In this document: positions 1 to 7,223 of the stretch, piece by piece
Layout: the number at the start of each line of letters is the position of its first letter
Position numbering within the stretch: position 1 is the stretch's first letter
Assembly: GCA_021831565.1 (NCBI GenBank)
Contig: JAKBMM010000017.1
Coordinates: 1-46,952, forward strand
Length of the DNA: 46,952 nucleotides
Reading direction: 5' to 3'
Origin: Planctomycetota bacterium
Lineage (GTDB): Bacteria; Planctomycetota; Phycisphaerae; WQYP01
The notes under the pieces: generated by a model
Seen by the model: only the letters and a program-made list of their open reading frames with translations
Databases searched by the model: none
What the model was told of the DNA's origin: nothing
Made by a program: the position numbers and the translations under genes

Positions 1-84
1 TGCCGCTCATTGAGGTGCGGCAACAACGCCAACAACCGCTCCCGATATCCTGCTTCACGAACCATGCATTCAATCTAACATCCC

Positions 85-1230
85 GTGGCAATTTGTTCAA
101 GTTATTTTGCGGAGTCTCCTAAGCGAGTCGGTATCACCGCCACGAGCCATAAGGCCATACTCAACGCTCTCAAAGCCGTTCATGAGGCGTGTACGTCCCG
201 CCACATTGCCGCGCGGTTGGTGAAGGTGGGTGGAGATAGCGATGAACCGCTCCTACAGGCCGGGCATATCCAGCGGATCGAAGCTGATGCGGCCGCGGCG
301 GAATTGGCCAGCGGCGGTGTGGTTGTCGGCGGCACGGCCTGGGTATTCGTGCGGCCAGAACTGGCCAAGTCATTGGATTACCTGTTCGTAGATGAGGCTG
401 GGCAATTCTGCCTGGCTAACGTGGTTGGGGTCGGTTTGGCCACCGAAAACCTGCTGCTGGTAGGTGATCAGATGCAGTTATCCCAGCCGATTCAAGGATC
501 GCATCCGGGGGAAAGCGGCCAGTCGGGCCTGGAATACCTGCTCAACGGCCGGCAGACGATACCGCCAGAATTCGGGGTGTTTCTAAACGTTACACGGCGG
601 CTGCACCCAGAAGTGTGCCGGTTTATTTCAGACGCCGTATACGAAGGCCGGCTGGAAGCGCACCCCAGCACGTCGAGACGCCGCATTTTGCCCGTACCCG
701 GCGCCAAGCACGTCAAGAGGGGAACGGGTTTGCTTTATGTGCCCGTTGAACATGTAGGGAACACCCAGTGCAGCGATGAAGAGGTCGAGGTCATCGCCGC
801 CATTGTTGGCGAGTTACTGTCGACCCAGTTCGAAGATGATGGCCAAAGGCGGCGGTTGAGGTTGCAGGACGACATCCTATTTGTCGCGCCATACAACATG
901 CAGGTGCAACGGCTTAAAAAACGGCTTGGCCCCTCCGCCCGCGTTGGCAGTGTGGATCGCTTCCAGGGCCAAGAAGCCCCGGTGGTAATCGTTTCCATGT
1001 GCTGTTCGTCCTTGGAGGATGCGCCCCGAGGTGCGGAATTCCTACTGCACCGTAACCGCCTGAACGTGGCGATTTCACGGGCCAAATGTCTGGCCATCGT
1101 GGTCGGTTCACCAAGAATTATGATGACGCGATGCCAGACTGTGGAGCAAATGCGACTGGTGAATCTGTACTGCCGCATTGGGGAATACACGGAAGAGTTG
1201 GCAACGCGGACATCCGTGGCAACGAAGTAG
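85..1230 (+). pseudogene. 5'-truncated SF1 helicase, C-terminal part (TM0106-like)
   Basis: The reading frame encodes the C-terminal part of a superfamily I DNA/RNA helicase of the type often fused to a RecB-like nuclease. Visible motifs are the Walker B-type DEAGQ (about residues 103-107), GDQMQL (from about 128), the motif V-like VDRFQGQEAP and the final motif VI-like NVAISRAK. The Walker A loop expected just upstream of the VGITATSHKAI stretch is absent. An in-frame TAA at 76-78 closes the frame, and none of the three forward frames in bases 1-84 gives a P-loop. The GTG at 85 is only the first possible start. The protein should be unable to bind ATP, so this is probably a relic. The identity of the helicase family is fairly secure; the TM0106 subgroup is from memory of the family. 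Confidence 0.65.
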
Positions 1231-1382
1231 ATAATGCCCGCCGACAAGCCTTTGGGTGTTCCTTTCAGCGGTTTCTCGCTATCGGATTTAGCCATCTCCA
1301 CGAACTGGGATACCACCCTGCCTGGAGCATCGGCAATCCGTTCAATAAAGACCACCAGATTGATCGCCGAGGCGAGGGAGTG
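1231..1382 (-). pseudogene. C-terminal remnant of a TrbB/VirB11-like conjugation ATPase (copy A)
   Basis: Read on the minus strand, this stretch encodes a short piece containing SLASAINLVVFIERIADAPG, preceded by an in-frame TAA at 1383-1385. This resembles the C-terminal end of type IV secretion ATPases of the TrbB/VirB11 family, where an 'A(V/I)xxVVxIER...GR' segment is typical. A related piece lies beyond abiEii at about 3153-3240, so the two remnants bracket the AbiE pair. The rest of the ATPase (Walker motifs) is not present. The family assignment rests on a short match and is tentative; the duplication itself is seen directly. Confidence 0.4.
1309..1377 (+). repeat. 69-bp direct repeat flanking abiE, copy 1
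   Basis: Bases 1309-1377 match 3163-3231 over the same length with 8 mismatches (61 of 69 identical). The last 27 bases are identical. The copies are in the same orientation and enclose the abiEi-abiEii pair. Confidence 0.85.
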
Positions 1383-1385
1383 TTA

Positions 1386-1414
1386 TTGTCCCGGACCGGG
1401 AACGCTGATATATT
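1386..1414 (+). promoter_or_regulatory. Candidate sigma70-type promoter of abiEi-abiEii
   Basis: TTGTCC at 1386-1391 and TATATT at 1409-1414 are separated by 17 bases. This places transcription start near 1421, about 50 bases before the abiEi start and directly on the inverted repeat at 1420-1450. Confidence 0.4.
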
Positions 1415-1419
1415 AGTCT

Positions 1420-1450
1420 GCGTAAACGGACATTGGCTATCTGTTTATGC
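1420..1450 (+). promoter_or_regulatory. Candidate AbiEi operator (inverted repeat)
   Basis: GCGTAAACGG (1420-1429) and CTGTTTATGC (1441-1450) form an inverted repeat with 8 of 10 positions paired and an 11-base spacer. It sits at the predicted transcription start of the abiE operon. AbiEi antitoxins are known to bind inverted repeats in their own promoter and repress it, so this is a plausible autoregulatory site. It has not been tested. Confidence 0.45.
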
Positions 1451-1472
1451 AGAACGATATTTGAGGCAATCC

Positions 1473-2267
1473 ATGCCCGCCGCATCGCTGGAATACTGGA
1501 TCGACGCCCTGCAAACACGCGGGAGGTATTCGTTCCTGCGCGCTGAAGCCCTCGGCTCCAGCGGGCTATCGGCCCAGGCCGTCGGCAAGGCGCTCCAGCG
1601 GGCGGTCAAGAGCGGCCGGCTCATCCAGCCGAAGGAATATTTCTATGTCCTCGTTCCGTTGGAGTACCGCGCGGCGGGCGCGCCGCCGGTTGCCTGGTTT
1701 ATCCATGACCTGATGGCCGCGATGAAGATTCCTTACTACGTCGGTCTACTCAGCGCCGCAGCGCTGCACGGCGTATCGCACCAGCAGCCGCAGGTATTCC
1801 AAGTGCTGACAGACCGGTCGGTGCGCCCGGTCATGGCCGGCCGCACACGGATCACATTTTATGCCAGCAAGTATGTCGCCCGGGCGGCGGTTCTGGCGAT
1901 GAAGACCCCCACAGGGGCGATGCGTGTCTCCACAGCCGAAACGACGGTCGTGGACCTCGTGCGGTTTGCCAAAGCGGCCGGGCATCTGGATCACGTGGCT
2001 TCGGTGATTTCCGAATTGGCTGGCTCGCTGGAGCCGAAACGTCTGGCCGCGGCATTGGGGGTGGTCCATGACATCCCCAACGCCCAGCGTTTGGGGTACA
2101 TCTTCGACCTGGTACGGCGTCGCAACCTATCCCAAGCGGTTCATCACTGGGGCCAGAGACGCATCGAGCGATTCCAGCCGCTCAGACCCGACCAGCCGAT
2201 TGAGAAAGCCCGCGAAAACCAGCGGTGGCGCCTCTGGATCAACGCTCCGGTGGAGATCGAGGCATGA
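1473..2267 (+). CDS. abiEi: AbiEi-family antitoxin (type IV toxin-antitoxin)
   Basis: This 264-residue protein is the antitoxin and transcriptional repressor half of an AbiE system. The N-terminal part (about 1-70) looks like a winged-helix domain: it has SLEYWIDALQTRG, then LSAQAVGKALQRAVKSGRL and a YFYVLVPLEYR turn. The middle and C-terminal part, with YYVGLLSAAALHG and the STAETTVVDLVRF segment, is typical of the AbiEi C-terminal domain. The frame is open back to 1086, but ATG 1473 follows a GAGGCAA-type ribosome site and a promoter with an operator-like repeat, so it is the likely start. The stop overlaps the toxin start (ATGA at 2264-2267), indicating translational coupling. AbiEi is expected to repress the operon and counteract AbiEii. 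Confidence 0.85.
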   Translation: MPAASLEYWIDALQTRGRYSFLRAEALGSSGLSAQAVGKALQRAVKSGRLIQPKEYFYVLVPLEYRAAGAPPVAWFIHDLMAAMKIPYYVGLLSAAALHGVSHQQPQVFQVLTDRSVRPVMAGRTRITFYASKYVARAAVLAMKTPTGAMRVSTAETTVVDLVRFAKAAGHLDHVASVISELAGSLEPKRLAAALGVVHDIPNAQRLGYIFDLVRRRNLSQAVHHWGQRRIERFQPLRPDQPIEKARENQRWRLWINAPVEIEA

Positions 2268-3082
2268 TTCCGCAGGCCAACATCACCGCGTGGCGGGCCG
2301 TCGCGCCCTGGCCGGACGATGCACAGGTGGAACAGGACCTCGTGCTGTCGCGCGCCGCCGTGGAACTGTTCGCCGACGCTGACTTATCCGCCCAGATCGC
2401 CCTGCGCGGCGGCACGGCCTTGAACAAACTCTTCATTCTGCCGGCCGTTCGCTACTCCGAAGACATCGACCTGGTGCGGACAAAAGCCGGCCCGGCGGGA
2501 CCACTGATTGATGCGATCCGCGCCAGGCTTGATCCGTGGCTCGGTAAGCCAAACCGCGGCCGCGCTCAGGGCGGTTTCTCATTGATTTACCGGTTCGAGT
2601 CTGAAATTCCGCCCGTGCGACCGCTGCGGCTCAAGATCGAGATCAACACCCGTGAACATTTCACGGTGCTGGACCTGCAATCGAGGCAATTGGAGGTTGC
2701 CAACCCATGGTTCACGGCTCAAGCCCGGATCAAGACGTATCAGCTCGACGAACTGATGGGCACAAAGCTGCGGGCGTTGTACCAGCGGCGCAAGGGCCGC
2801 GATCTGTTCGACCTATGGCTTTGCATGGAACGCAAGCTCATCGATCCAGACCGGGTGATCGCCTGCTTTCAGCAATATATGGAACACGAGGACCATGCCG
2901 TCTCCCGTGCCCGGTTCGAACAGAACCTGCACGGCAAGCAAGCCAACCCCGCTTTTATGAATGACATTACGCCGCTGCTGAGCTCCGCGGTTCAGTACGA
3001 CCCGGCCGAAGCGATGCGGAAGGTTCGCGCCATGCTGATCGGCCGCCTCCCCGGCGATCCCTGGCGCGGCGCCGAGAAGTGA
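2264..3082 (+). CDS. abiEii: AbiEii nucleotidyltransferase toxin
   Basis: This 272-residue protein belongs to the AbiEii/AbiGii nucleotidyltransferase toxins, which act in abortive phage defence and modify RNA-related targets. The DNA polymerase beta-like signature is clear: GGT at residues 49-51 (LRGGTALNKLF) followed by SEDIDL with acidic residues D67 and D69. Later comes the family's conserved TKLRALYQRRKGRDLFDLW block. Length and motif order fit an intact toxin. The start codon overlaps the abiEi stop by four bases, so the two genes form one operon. The operon sits between two direct repeats resembling a conjugation ATPase tail, which suggests arrival with, or capture into, a conjugative element. 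Confidence 0.88.
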   Translation: MIPQANITAWRAVAPWPDDAQVEQDLVLSRAAVELFADADLSAQIALRGGTALNKLFILPAVRYSEDIDLVRTKAGPAGPLIDAIRARLDPWLGKPNRGRAQGGFSLIYRFESEIPPVRPLRLKIEINTREHFTVLDLQSRQLEVANPWFTAQARIKTYQLDELMGTKLRALYQRRKGRDLFDLWLCMERKLIDPDRVIACFQQYMEHEDHAVSRARFEQNLHGKQANPAFMNDITPLLSSAVQYDPAEAMRKVRAMLIGRLPGDPWRGAEK

Positions 3083-3152
3083 CCATCGCTATGAGGGCAT
3101 CCGGCAAGCCACTTGATGCAATACATATCCTTCGTTGCTGTGGGCGCAAACC

Positions 3153-3240
3153 TCAGCGCTGCGATACCACCCGGCCTGGTGCAGCGGCGATGCGTTCGAT
3201 GAAAACCACCAGATTGATCGCCGAGGCGAGGCATTGGTTG
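3153..3240 (-). pseudogene. C-terminal remnant of a TrbB/VirB11-like conjugation ATPase (copy B)
   Basis: On the minus strand this encodes CLASAINLVVFIERIAAAPG followed by RVVSQR and a TGA stop at 3153-3155. It is the second copy of the segment found at 1231-1382 upstream of abiEi. Only the tail is present. The TrbB/VirB11 assignment is tentative because the match is short. Confidence 0.4.
3163..3231 (+). repeat. 69-bp direct repeat flanking abiE, copy 2
   Basis: Same-orientation partner of 1309-1377 (61 of 69 bases identical), located 80 bases after the abiEii stop. Confidence 0.85.
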
Positions 3241-3266
3241 CGAATCGGCAACCGGTTACAATTCTC

Positions 3267-3422
3267 GTAACCGTTCACGGTGGCGCGGAAAACGGCCGCG
3301 GGATTGCGATCCACGCGGCTGCGTGGCTGGGGCGGCGCGGTGATTGGCGGTCCCGGTACACCGGGAAAACCCGCGCCTTCGGGATGTACGCGAAAAACAC
3401 CCGGGGCGTGGATGGTTATCGG
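3267..3422. repeat. ~150-bp palindromic-ended dispersed repeat R1, copy 1
   Basis: A GC-rich non-coding unit that begins GTAACCGTTCACGG and ends with the approximate inverse (GGCGTGGATGGTTATC). Its interior is nearly identical to 3541-3693 and clearly related to 6499-6652. It has the shape of a miniature inverted-repeat element. No protein-like frame is conserved among copies. Confidence 0.8.
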
Positions 3423-3540
3423 TAAATGACGCGGTGAATCGGAGTTTGCACCGCGGAGGAATCAGAGGAACGCCCAGGGTATAAGTGGATGGTCAACAAG
3501 CTATAAACCTCTGCGGTCCACTGCGTCCTCCGCGGTAAAA
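3423..3540. repeat. Spacer with inverted repeat ACCGCGGAGGA
   Basis: Between the two R1 copies lies a non-coding spacer with ACCGCGGAGGA near 3451-3461 and its perfect complement TCCTCCGCGGT near 3527-3537, so RNA from either strand could form a long hairpin. No gene is visible in the 3083-3721 interval apart from the ATPase remnant and these repeats. Confidence 0.5.
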
Positions 3541-3693
3541 ATAACCGTTCGCGGCGGGGCGGAAAACGGCCGCGGGATTGCGATCCACGCGGCTGCGTGG
3601 CTGGGGCGGCGCGGTGATTGGCGGTCCCGGTACACCGGGAAAACCCGCGCCTTCGGGATGTACGCGAAAAACATCCGGGGCGTGAACGGTTAC
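3541..3693. repeat. ~150-bp palindromic-ended dispersed repeat R1, copy 2
   Basis: Second R1 copy, in direct orientation to copy 1. It starts ATAACCGTTCGCGG and ends CCGGGGCGTGAACGGTTAC. It lies immediately upstream of the aminotransferase gene, and its right end is only 28 bases from the likely start codon. Confidence 0.8.
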
Positions 3694-3721
3694 CAATTCT
3701 CCAATGTACAAGGGAGTGTTG

Positions 3722-4939
3722 ATGCCCAAACACGCCAGGAGCAAAAAAGGCGCCGCTACGAATCCCGCCGCCGTTCCGCCGGCCGGTAAAATGGAGCGAT
3801 TGGACCCCGCCGGCATGATCGCCCGGCGGGCCTTGGACATCGACGCCTCCGGAATCCGAAAAGTATTTGACCTGGCAGCCAAGCTCAAGAATCCGATCAA
3901 CTTTTCCATCGGCCAGCCGGATTTTGACGTACCCGAACCAATAAAAGAACGCGCGATTGCCGCCATCCGCGACGGTAAGAACCACTACACCCCCACGCAG
4001 GGCATCGCCGCGTTAATCGAACCGATTCACCGGCAGGTGGTGGATTCCACCGGCTGGCGCGATCCGGGCGTATTGATTCTTTCCGGAACGTCCGGCGGCA
4101 TCATGCTGGCGATGTTCGCCGTGCTTAATCCCGGCGACGAGGCGTTGTTTCTCGACCCGTATTTCGTGATGTACAAACATTTGCCGCGGCTGATTGGCGC
4201 CGTGCCGGTGGCCGTGGACAGCTATCCTGATTTCCGGCTGCACCCGGAGCGGATTGAGGCGGCCATAACCCCGCGCACAAAAATGCTCATCATCTGTTCG
4301 CCGAACAATCCGACCGGCATCGCGTTTACGACGGCGGAACTGCGGGCGGCGGCGGACATCGCCCGGCGGCACAACCTGCTGGTACTGAGCGATGAAATAT
4401 ACGATGGATTTTGTTACCGGAAACACGAAAGCATCGCCTCTTTTCTGCCGGAGCAGTGCATCCTGCTTAAAGGTTACTCCAAAACATACGCCATGACGGG
4501 CTGGCGGCTGGGTTACGCCGCCGGGCCGCAACCCATCATCGAACAGATGACCAAGCTGCAGCAATATACGTTTGTATGCGCGCCTTCGCCGGCACAGTAC
4601 GCCGCTTTGGAACTGATCCACGGGCATACCGTGGACATGACCGCGCAGATCGACGCTTACCGGCGCAAGCGCGACAACATTGTCCGCGGTTTACGGGACC
4701 ATTTTGAAATCAACGAGCCCGCCGGCGCGTTTTACGTATTTCCCAGGGTTCCGGGCCGGCGCACGGCGGCTGAATTTGTCAGCCAGGCCCTGGCCAACAA
4801 TGTGCTGCTGATTCCCGGCGACGTGTTCAGCCGGCGCGACACCCATTTTCGCCTCAGTTACGCCACCAGCGACGCAAAAATTGAACAGGGCATCGCCGTG
4901 CTGCGTAAACTCGCGGAAGACATTCCGGAAAGAAAATAA
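3722..4939 (+). CDS. Class I/II PLP-dependent aminotransferase (aspartate aminotransferase-like)
   Basis: A 405-residue fold-type I aminotransferase, transferring an amino group between an amino acid and a 2-oxo acid in the cytoplasm. Diagnostic stretches are NFSIGQPDFDVP near the N-terminus, CSPNNPTG, the cofactor-phasing SDEIYDG, and the Schiff-base lysine K254 in GYSKTYAMTGWRLGY. The C-terminal small domain ends with FRLSYATSD, holding the arginine that binds the substrate carboxylate. ATG 3722 is preferred over the in-frame ATG 3704 because AGGGAG lies about six bases before it. The first 25 residues are lysine-, alanine- and proline-rich and look like a disordered extension. The exact substrate cannot be told from sequence alone. 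It may be transcribed alone, since an R1 repeat separates it from the genes before. Confidence 0.9.
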   Translation: MPKHARSKKGAATNPAAVPPAGKMERLDPAGMIARRALDIDASGIRKVFDLAAKLKNPINFSIGQPDFDVPEPIKERAIAAIRDGKNHYTPTQGIAALIEPIHRQVVDSTGWRDPGVLILSGTSGGIMLAMFAVLNPGDEALFLDPYFVMYKHLPRLIGAVPVAVDSYPDFRLHPERIEAAITPRTKMLIICSPNNPTGIAFTTAELRAAADIARRHNLLVLSDEIYDGFCYRKHESIASFLPEQCILLKGYSKTYAMTGWRLGYAAGPQPIIEQMTKLQQYTFVCAPSPAQYAALELIHGHTVDMTAQIDAYRRKRDNIVRGLRDHFEINEPAGAFYVFPRVPGRRTAAEFVSQALANNVLLIPGDVFSRRDTHFRLSYATSDAKIEQGIAVLRKLAEDIPERK

Positions 4940-5004
4940 AGACATCTTCGATTACGTGGTCCACCGCGGCGGCCCGGCGGCACGCCGGCCGATTTTATCC
5001 GGTA

Positions 5005-5010
5005 TATAAT
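5005..5010 (+). promoter_or_regulatory. TATAAT box 7 nt before the thiL start (leaderless promoter candidate)
   Basis: TATAAT at 5005-5010 lies seven bases before ATG 5018, so transcription would begin at or next to the start codon. No Shine-Dalgarno is present and no good -35 box was seen. Confidence 0.4.
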
Positions 5011-5017
5011 GGCGTCG

Positions 5018-5953
5018 ATGCGTGAGAATGATTTCATCGCCTGGCTCGCTGAAAAGACGCCCACGCCATCGTCGGTGCGCATCGGTATCGGCGACGATAT
5101 GGCCGCGGTCGAATTGCCCGTGCGGACCGGAGAGTCCCACGCGCTGGCGTTGTTGAAAATTGACCAGTCCCTCGACGGCGTACACTTTGACCTGAAGCGC
5201 CACACGCCTGCGCAGGCGGGACGAAAAGCGGTTAACCGCTGTCTTTCCGATTGCGCCGCGATGGCCTGCCGGCCGGCGGCTGTTCTTCTGGCCGTCGCCT
5301 TGCCGCATCATATTGAGGAGGAAGTGGCGCGGGAACTTTTTAGCGGCGGCCAGGCGGCGGCGGCGGCGTTCAACACTCCGGTGGTGGGAGGCGATACCGC
5401 GATCTGGGATCAGCGCCTGGCCATCAGCGTGGCGGCCCTGGGAGCGGCCACGGGGCCGTTGCTGCGGAGAAATCAGGCCCGCTCCGGCGATGCGTTATGC
5501 GTGACCGGCAGCCTGGGGGGAAGCCTTCTGGGGCGGCATCTCAATTTCACTCCGCGAATCGATCTGGCCCAGAGGCTTGCCGCCAGTGTGGACATCCACG
5601 CGATGATGGATATTTCCGACTCTCTGGCGATTGATTTGCCGCGCCTGGCGCAAGCCTCCGGTGTCGGCGCGGTTGTATATCGCCAGGCCCTTCCCATCCA
5701 CCAGGATGCCCGGACGCTTTCCGCCCGGGATGGCCGAGAGGATTGGTTCCATGCCCTTTGTGACGGTGAAGATTACGAGTTGCTCTTTGCCCTGGATGCG
5801 GCGCACGCGCATCGAATTTTACAACTTCCGGGCGCTGAGCGGATTACGGTTATTGGACAAGTTACCGGCGGGCGGGAAATAACGTTGCGGGATGAAGACG
5901 GTACAACCCTGCCCTGGCCGCAAGCCGGCTGGGAGTATCGCACCGGCGCATAA
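5018..5953 (+). CDS. thiL: Thiamine-monophosphate kinase
   Basis: This 311-residue enzyme phosphorylates thiamine monophosphate to thiamine diphosphate with ATP, the last step of the cofactor pathway. The N-terminal AIR-synthase-like domain has IGIGDDMAAV, the metal-binding loop KIDQSLDGVHFD, and NRCLSDCAAM. The central VVGGDTA is typical of ThiL. The later MDISDSLAIDLPRLA corresponds to the family's usual MDISDGLxxDL, with serine for glycine. ATG 5018 (MREND) fits the usual ThiL N-terminus. The upstream in-frame ATG 5009 overlaps a TATAAT box and is less likely. tsaE follows after a few bases, so the two are co-transcribed; a thiL-tsaE pairing is common in bacteria. Confidence 0.92.
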   Translation: MRENDFIAWLAEKTPTPSSVRIGIGDDMAAVELPVRTGESHALALLKIDQSLDGVHFDLKRHTPAQAGRKAVNRCLSDCAAMACRPAAVLLAVALPHHIEEEVARELFSGGQAAAAAFNTPVVGGDTAIWDQRLAISVAALGAATGPLLRRNQARSGDALCVTGSLGGSLLGRHLNFTPRIDLAQRLAASVDIHAMMDISDSLAIDLPRLAQASGVGAVVYRQALPIHQDARTLSARDGREDWFHALCDGEDYELLFALDAAHAHRILQLPGAERITVIGQVTGGREITLRDEDGTTLPWPQAGWEYRTGA

Positions 5954-5970
5954 ATCAGATGGAATCAGCC

Positions 5971-6474
5971 ATGCCCTGGATCACCCATTCGGTGGATGAA
6001 ACCATCGCCCTTGGCCGATGGATCGGCGAGTTGGCGCGAACCGGCCAGGCGATCGGCCTGGATGGCGATCTGGGTGCGGGCAAAACGCAATTGGTGCGGG
6101 GAATGGCGCAGGGCGCCGGGGTGGCGGATCTTTCGCTGGTTTGCAGTCCCACGTATGTTCTTTTGAATATTTATCCCGCCGATCCGGCCAGGCCGGCGAG
6201 CAAAACGCTCTACCATCTCGACGCTTACCGGGTGCACGGCGCCGCCGACTTCGCCGCCGTCGGTTTCGATGAACTGCTCGATCAGAACGCTCTGGTGGTT
6301 CTGGAATGGGCCAGCCGCGTGCCGGAACTTCTGCCCGCCGATTGCCTGCGCCTCGCGGCCGATATCGTCGACTCTTGTTCCCGCCGTTGGACCGCCCGCG
6401 CCGCGGGAAAAAACTCCCAGGAGCTATTGGCCCGGCTTGGGGAGGCGTGCGCGTTCATGGGGGAAAAAACATAG
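5971..6474 (+). CDS. tsaE: tRNA t6A biosynthesis ATPase TsaE
   Basis: A 167-residue P-loop ATPase that works with TsaB and TsaD to make N6-threonylcarbamoyladenosine at position 37 of ANN-decoding tRNAs. The Walker A motif GDLGAGKT spans residues 32-39. CSPTYVLLNIYP and LYHLDAYRV are characteristic TsaE stretches, and VLEWASRVPELLP matches the conserved LIEW(A)xR...LP region. ATG 5971 follows a GGAA; ATG 5959 is an in-frame alternative that adds four residues. The gene is in the same orientation as thiL, with only a short gap. The C-terminal 50 residues are less conserved. Confidence 0.9.
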   Translation: MPWITHSVDETIALGRWIGELARTGQAIGLDGDLGAGKTQLVRGMAQGAGVADLSLVCSPTYVLLNIYPADPARPASKTLYHLDAYRVHGAADFAAVGFDELLDQNALVVLEWASRVPELLPADCLRLAADIVDSCSRRWTARAAGKNSQELLARLGEACAFMGEKT

Positions 6475-6498
6475 GGCATCGGCCTACATGGATTTCCA

Positions 6499-6652
6499 GT
6501 AACCGTTCACGGCGGGGCGAAAAACGGCCGCGGGATTGCGATCCCCGCGGCTGCGTGGCCGGGGCGGCGCGGTAATTGGCAGTCCCGGCGCGCCGGGGAA
6601 ACCCGTGCCTGTCGGGACGTACGCGGAAAACACCCGGGGCGTGAACGGTTAC
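6499..6652. repeat. ~150-bp palindromic-ended dispersed repeat R1, copy 3
   Basis: Third R1 copy, starting GTAACCGTTCACGGCGGG and ending CCGGGGCGTGAACGGTTAC. It lies downstream of tsaE, between the convergently arranged tsaE and ruvX. It is more diverged from copies 1 and 2 than they are from each other. The 6475-6795 interval holds this repeat and a degenerate R2 element, but no gene. Confidence 0.8.
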
Positions 6653-6660
6653 GATTTCCA

Positions 6661-6690
6661 AGTGCTCGGTCACATCTACAGTTGCGGGTT
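6661..6690. repeat. Degenerate R2 (TGCTCTGTCACA) element
   Basis: GTGCTCGGTCACATCTACAG and the following TTGCGGGTT match the R2 hairpin at 19744-19792 at roughly 24 of 29 positions. The opposite arm is no longer recognisable. Confidence 0.4.
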
Positions 6691-6795
6691 GATTGGCCTC
6701 AAACCGGCCAGATGCAAGGAGTCACCGGCTCAATGGGTATAACCAGGGCGGCCTGGAAGGCCGCCCCCCCATATTGGACATAATTATTCCCGGGA

Positions 6796-7215
6796 TCAGG
6801 GCTGGGCGTGGGTATCCAGGTAATCCTGAAGGATGCGGGCGGCGGCGACGGCGTCCACCCGGCGGCGTTTTTGCTGACGGGTGAAGTGGCCGGCCAGACG
6901 CGATTGCGCGTCGTGGCTGGAGAGCCGCTCATCCATGCGCTGCACGCGCCGCGCCGAGGCGCGTTCGAGCAACTCAATGAACCGTTCCGTGCGAAGCGCC
7001 TGCGGGCCAAGCGTTCCGTCCATATTCAGCGGCAGGCCGCAGACGACCACGCCGACATTTTCGCGCTCGATCAGCCGGCATATCCGCTCCACCAAACGCC
7101 GGTCGTCGAGGTCCTCGAAGAGTTCAAAGGGGGCGGCCAGGCGCGACTGCGCATCGCCAATGGCGATGCCGGTGCGGCGGGAACCGTAGTCGATGCCAAG
7201 AATTCTGTTTTTCAC
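6796..7215 (-). CDS. ruvX: Putative pre-16S rRNA nuclease / Holliday junction resolvase-like RuvX (YqgF)
   Basis: A 139-residue RNase H-fold protein of the YqgF family, which matures the 5' end of 16S rRNA and resembles RuvC-type resolvases. The first acidic strand is seen in ILGIDYGSRRTGIAIGD, the conserved central block in VVCGLPLNMDGTLGPQA, and the C-terminal acidic region in MDERLSSHDAQ. Length is normal for the family. The start is a GTG (7213-7215) with a weak ribosome site. It begins eight bases after the mannose-1-phosphate guanylyltransferase stop on the same strand, so it is the second gene of that operon. Confidence 0.9.
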   Translation of the reverse strand: MKNRILGIDYGSRRTGIAIGDAQSRLAAPFELFEDLDDRRLVERICRLIERENVGVVVCGLPLNMDGTLGPQALRTERFIELLERASARRVQRMDERLSSHDAQSRLAGHFTRQQKRRRVDAVAAARILQDYLDTHAQP

Positions 7216-7223
7216 GCTTTAGC

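Noticed and set aside
3267-3425. R1 repeats considered as short coding regions
   Set aside because: Frames through the three copies are not conserved in sequence or length, whereas the paired ends are conserved.
3423-3540. ACCGCGGAGGA inverted repeat considered as a terminator
   Set aside because: The arms are about 65 bases apart and no T-run follows, so a rho-independent terminator is unlikely.
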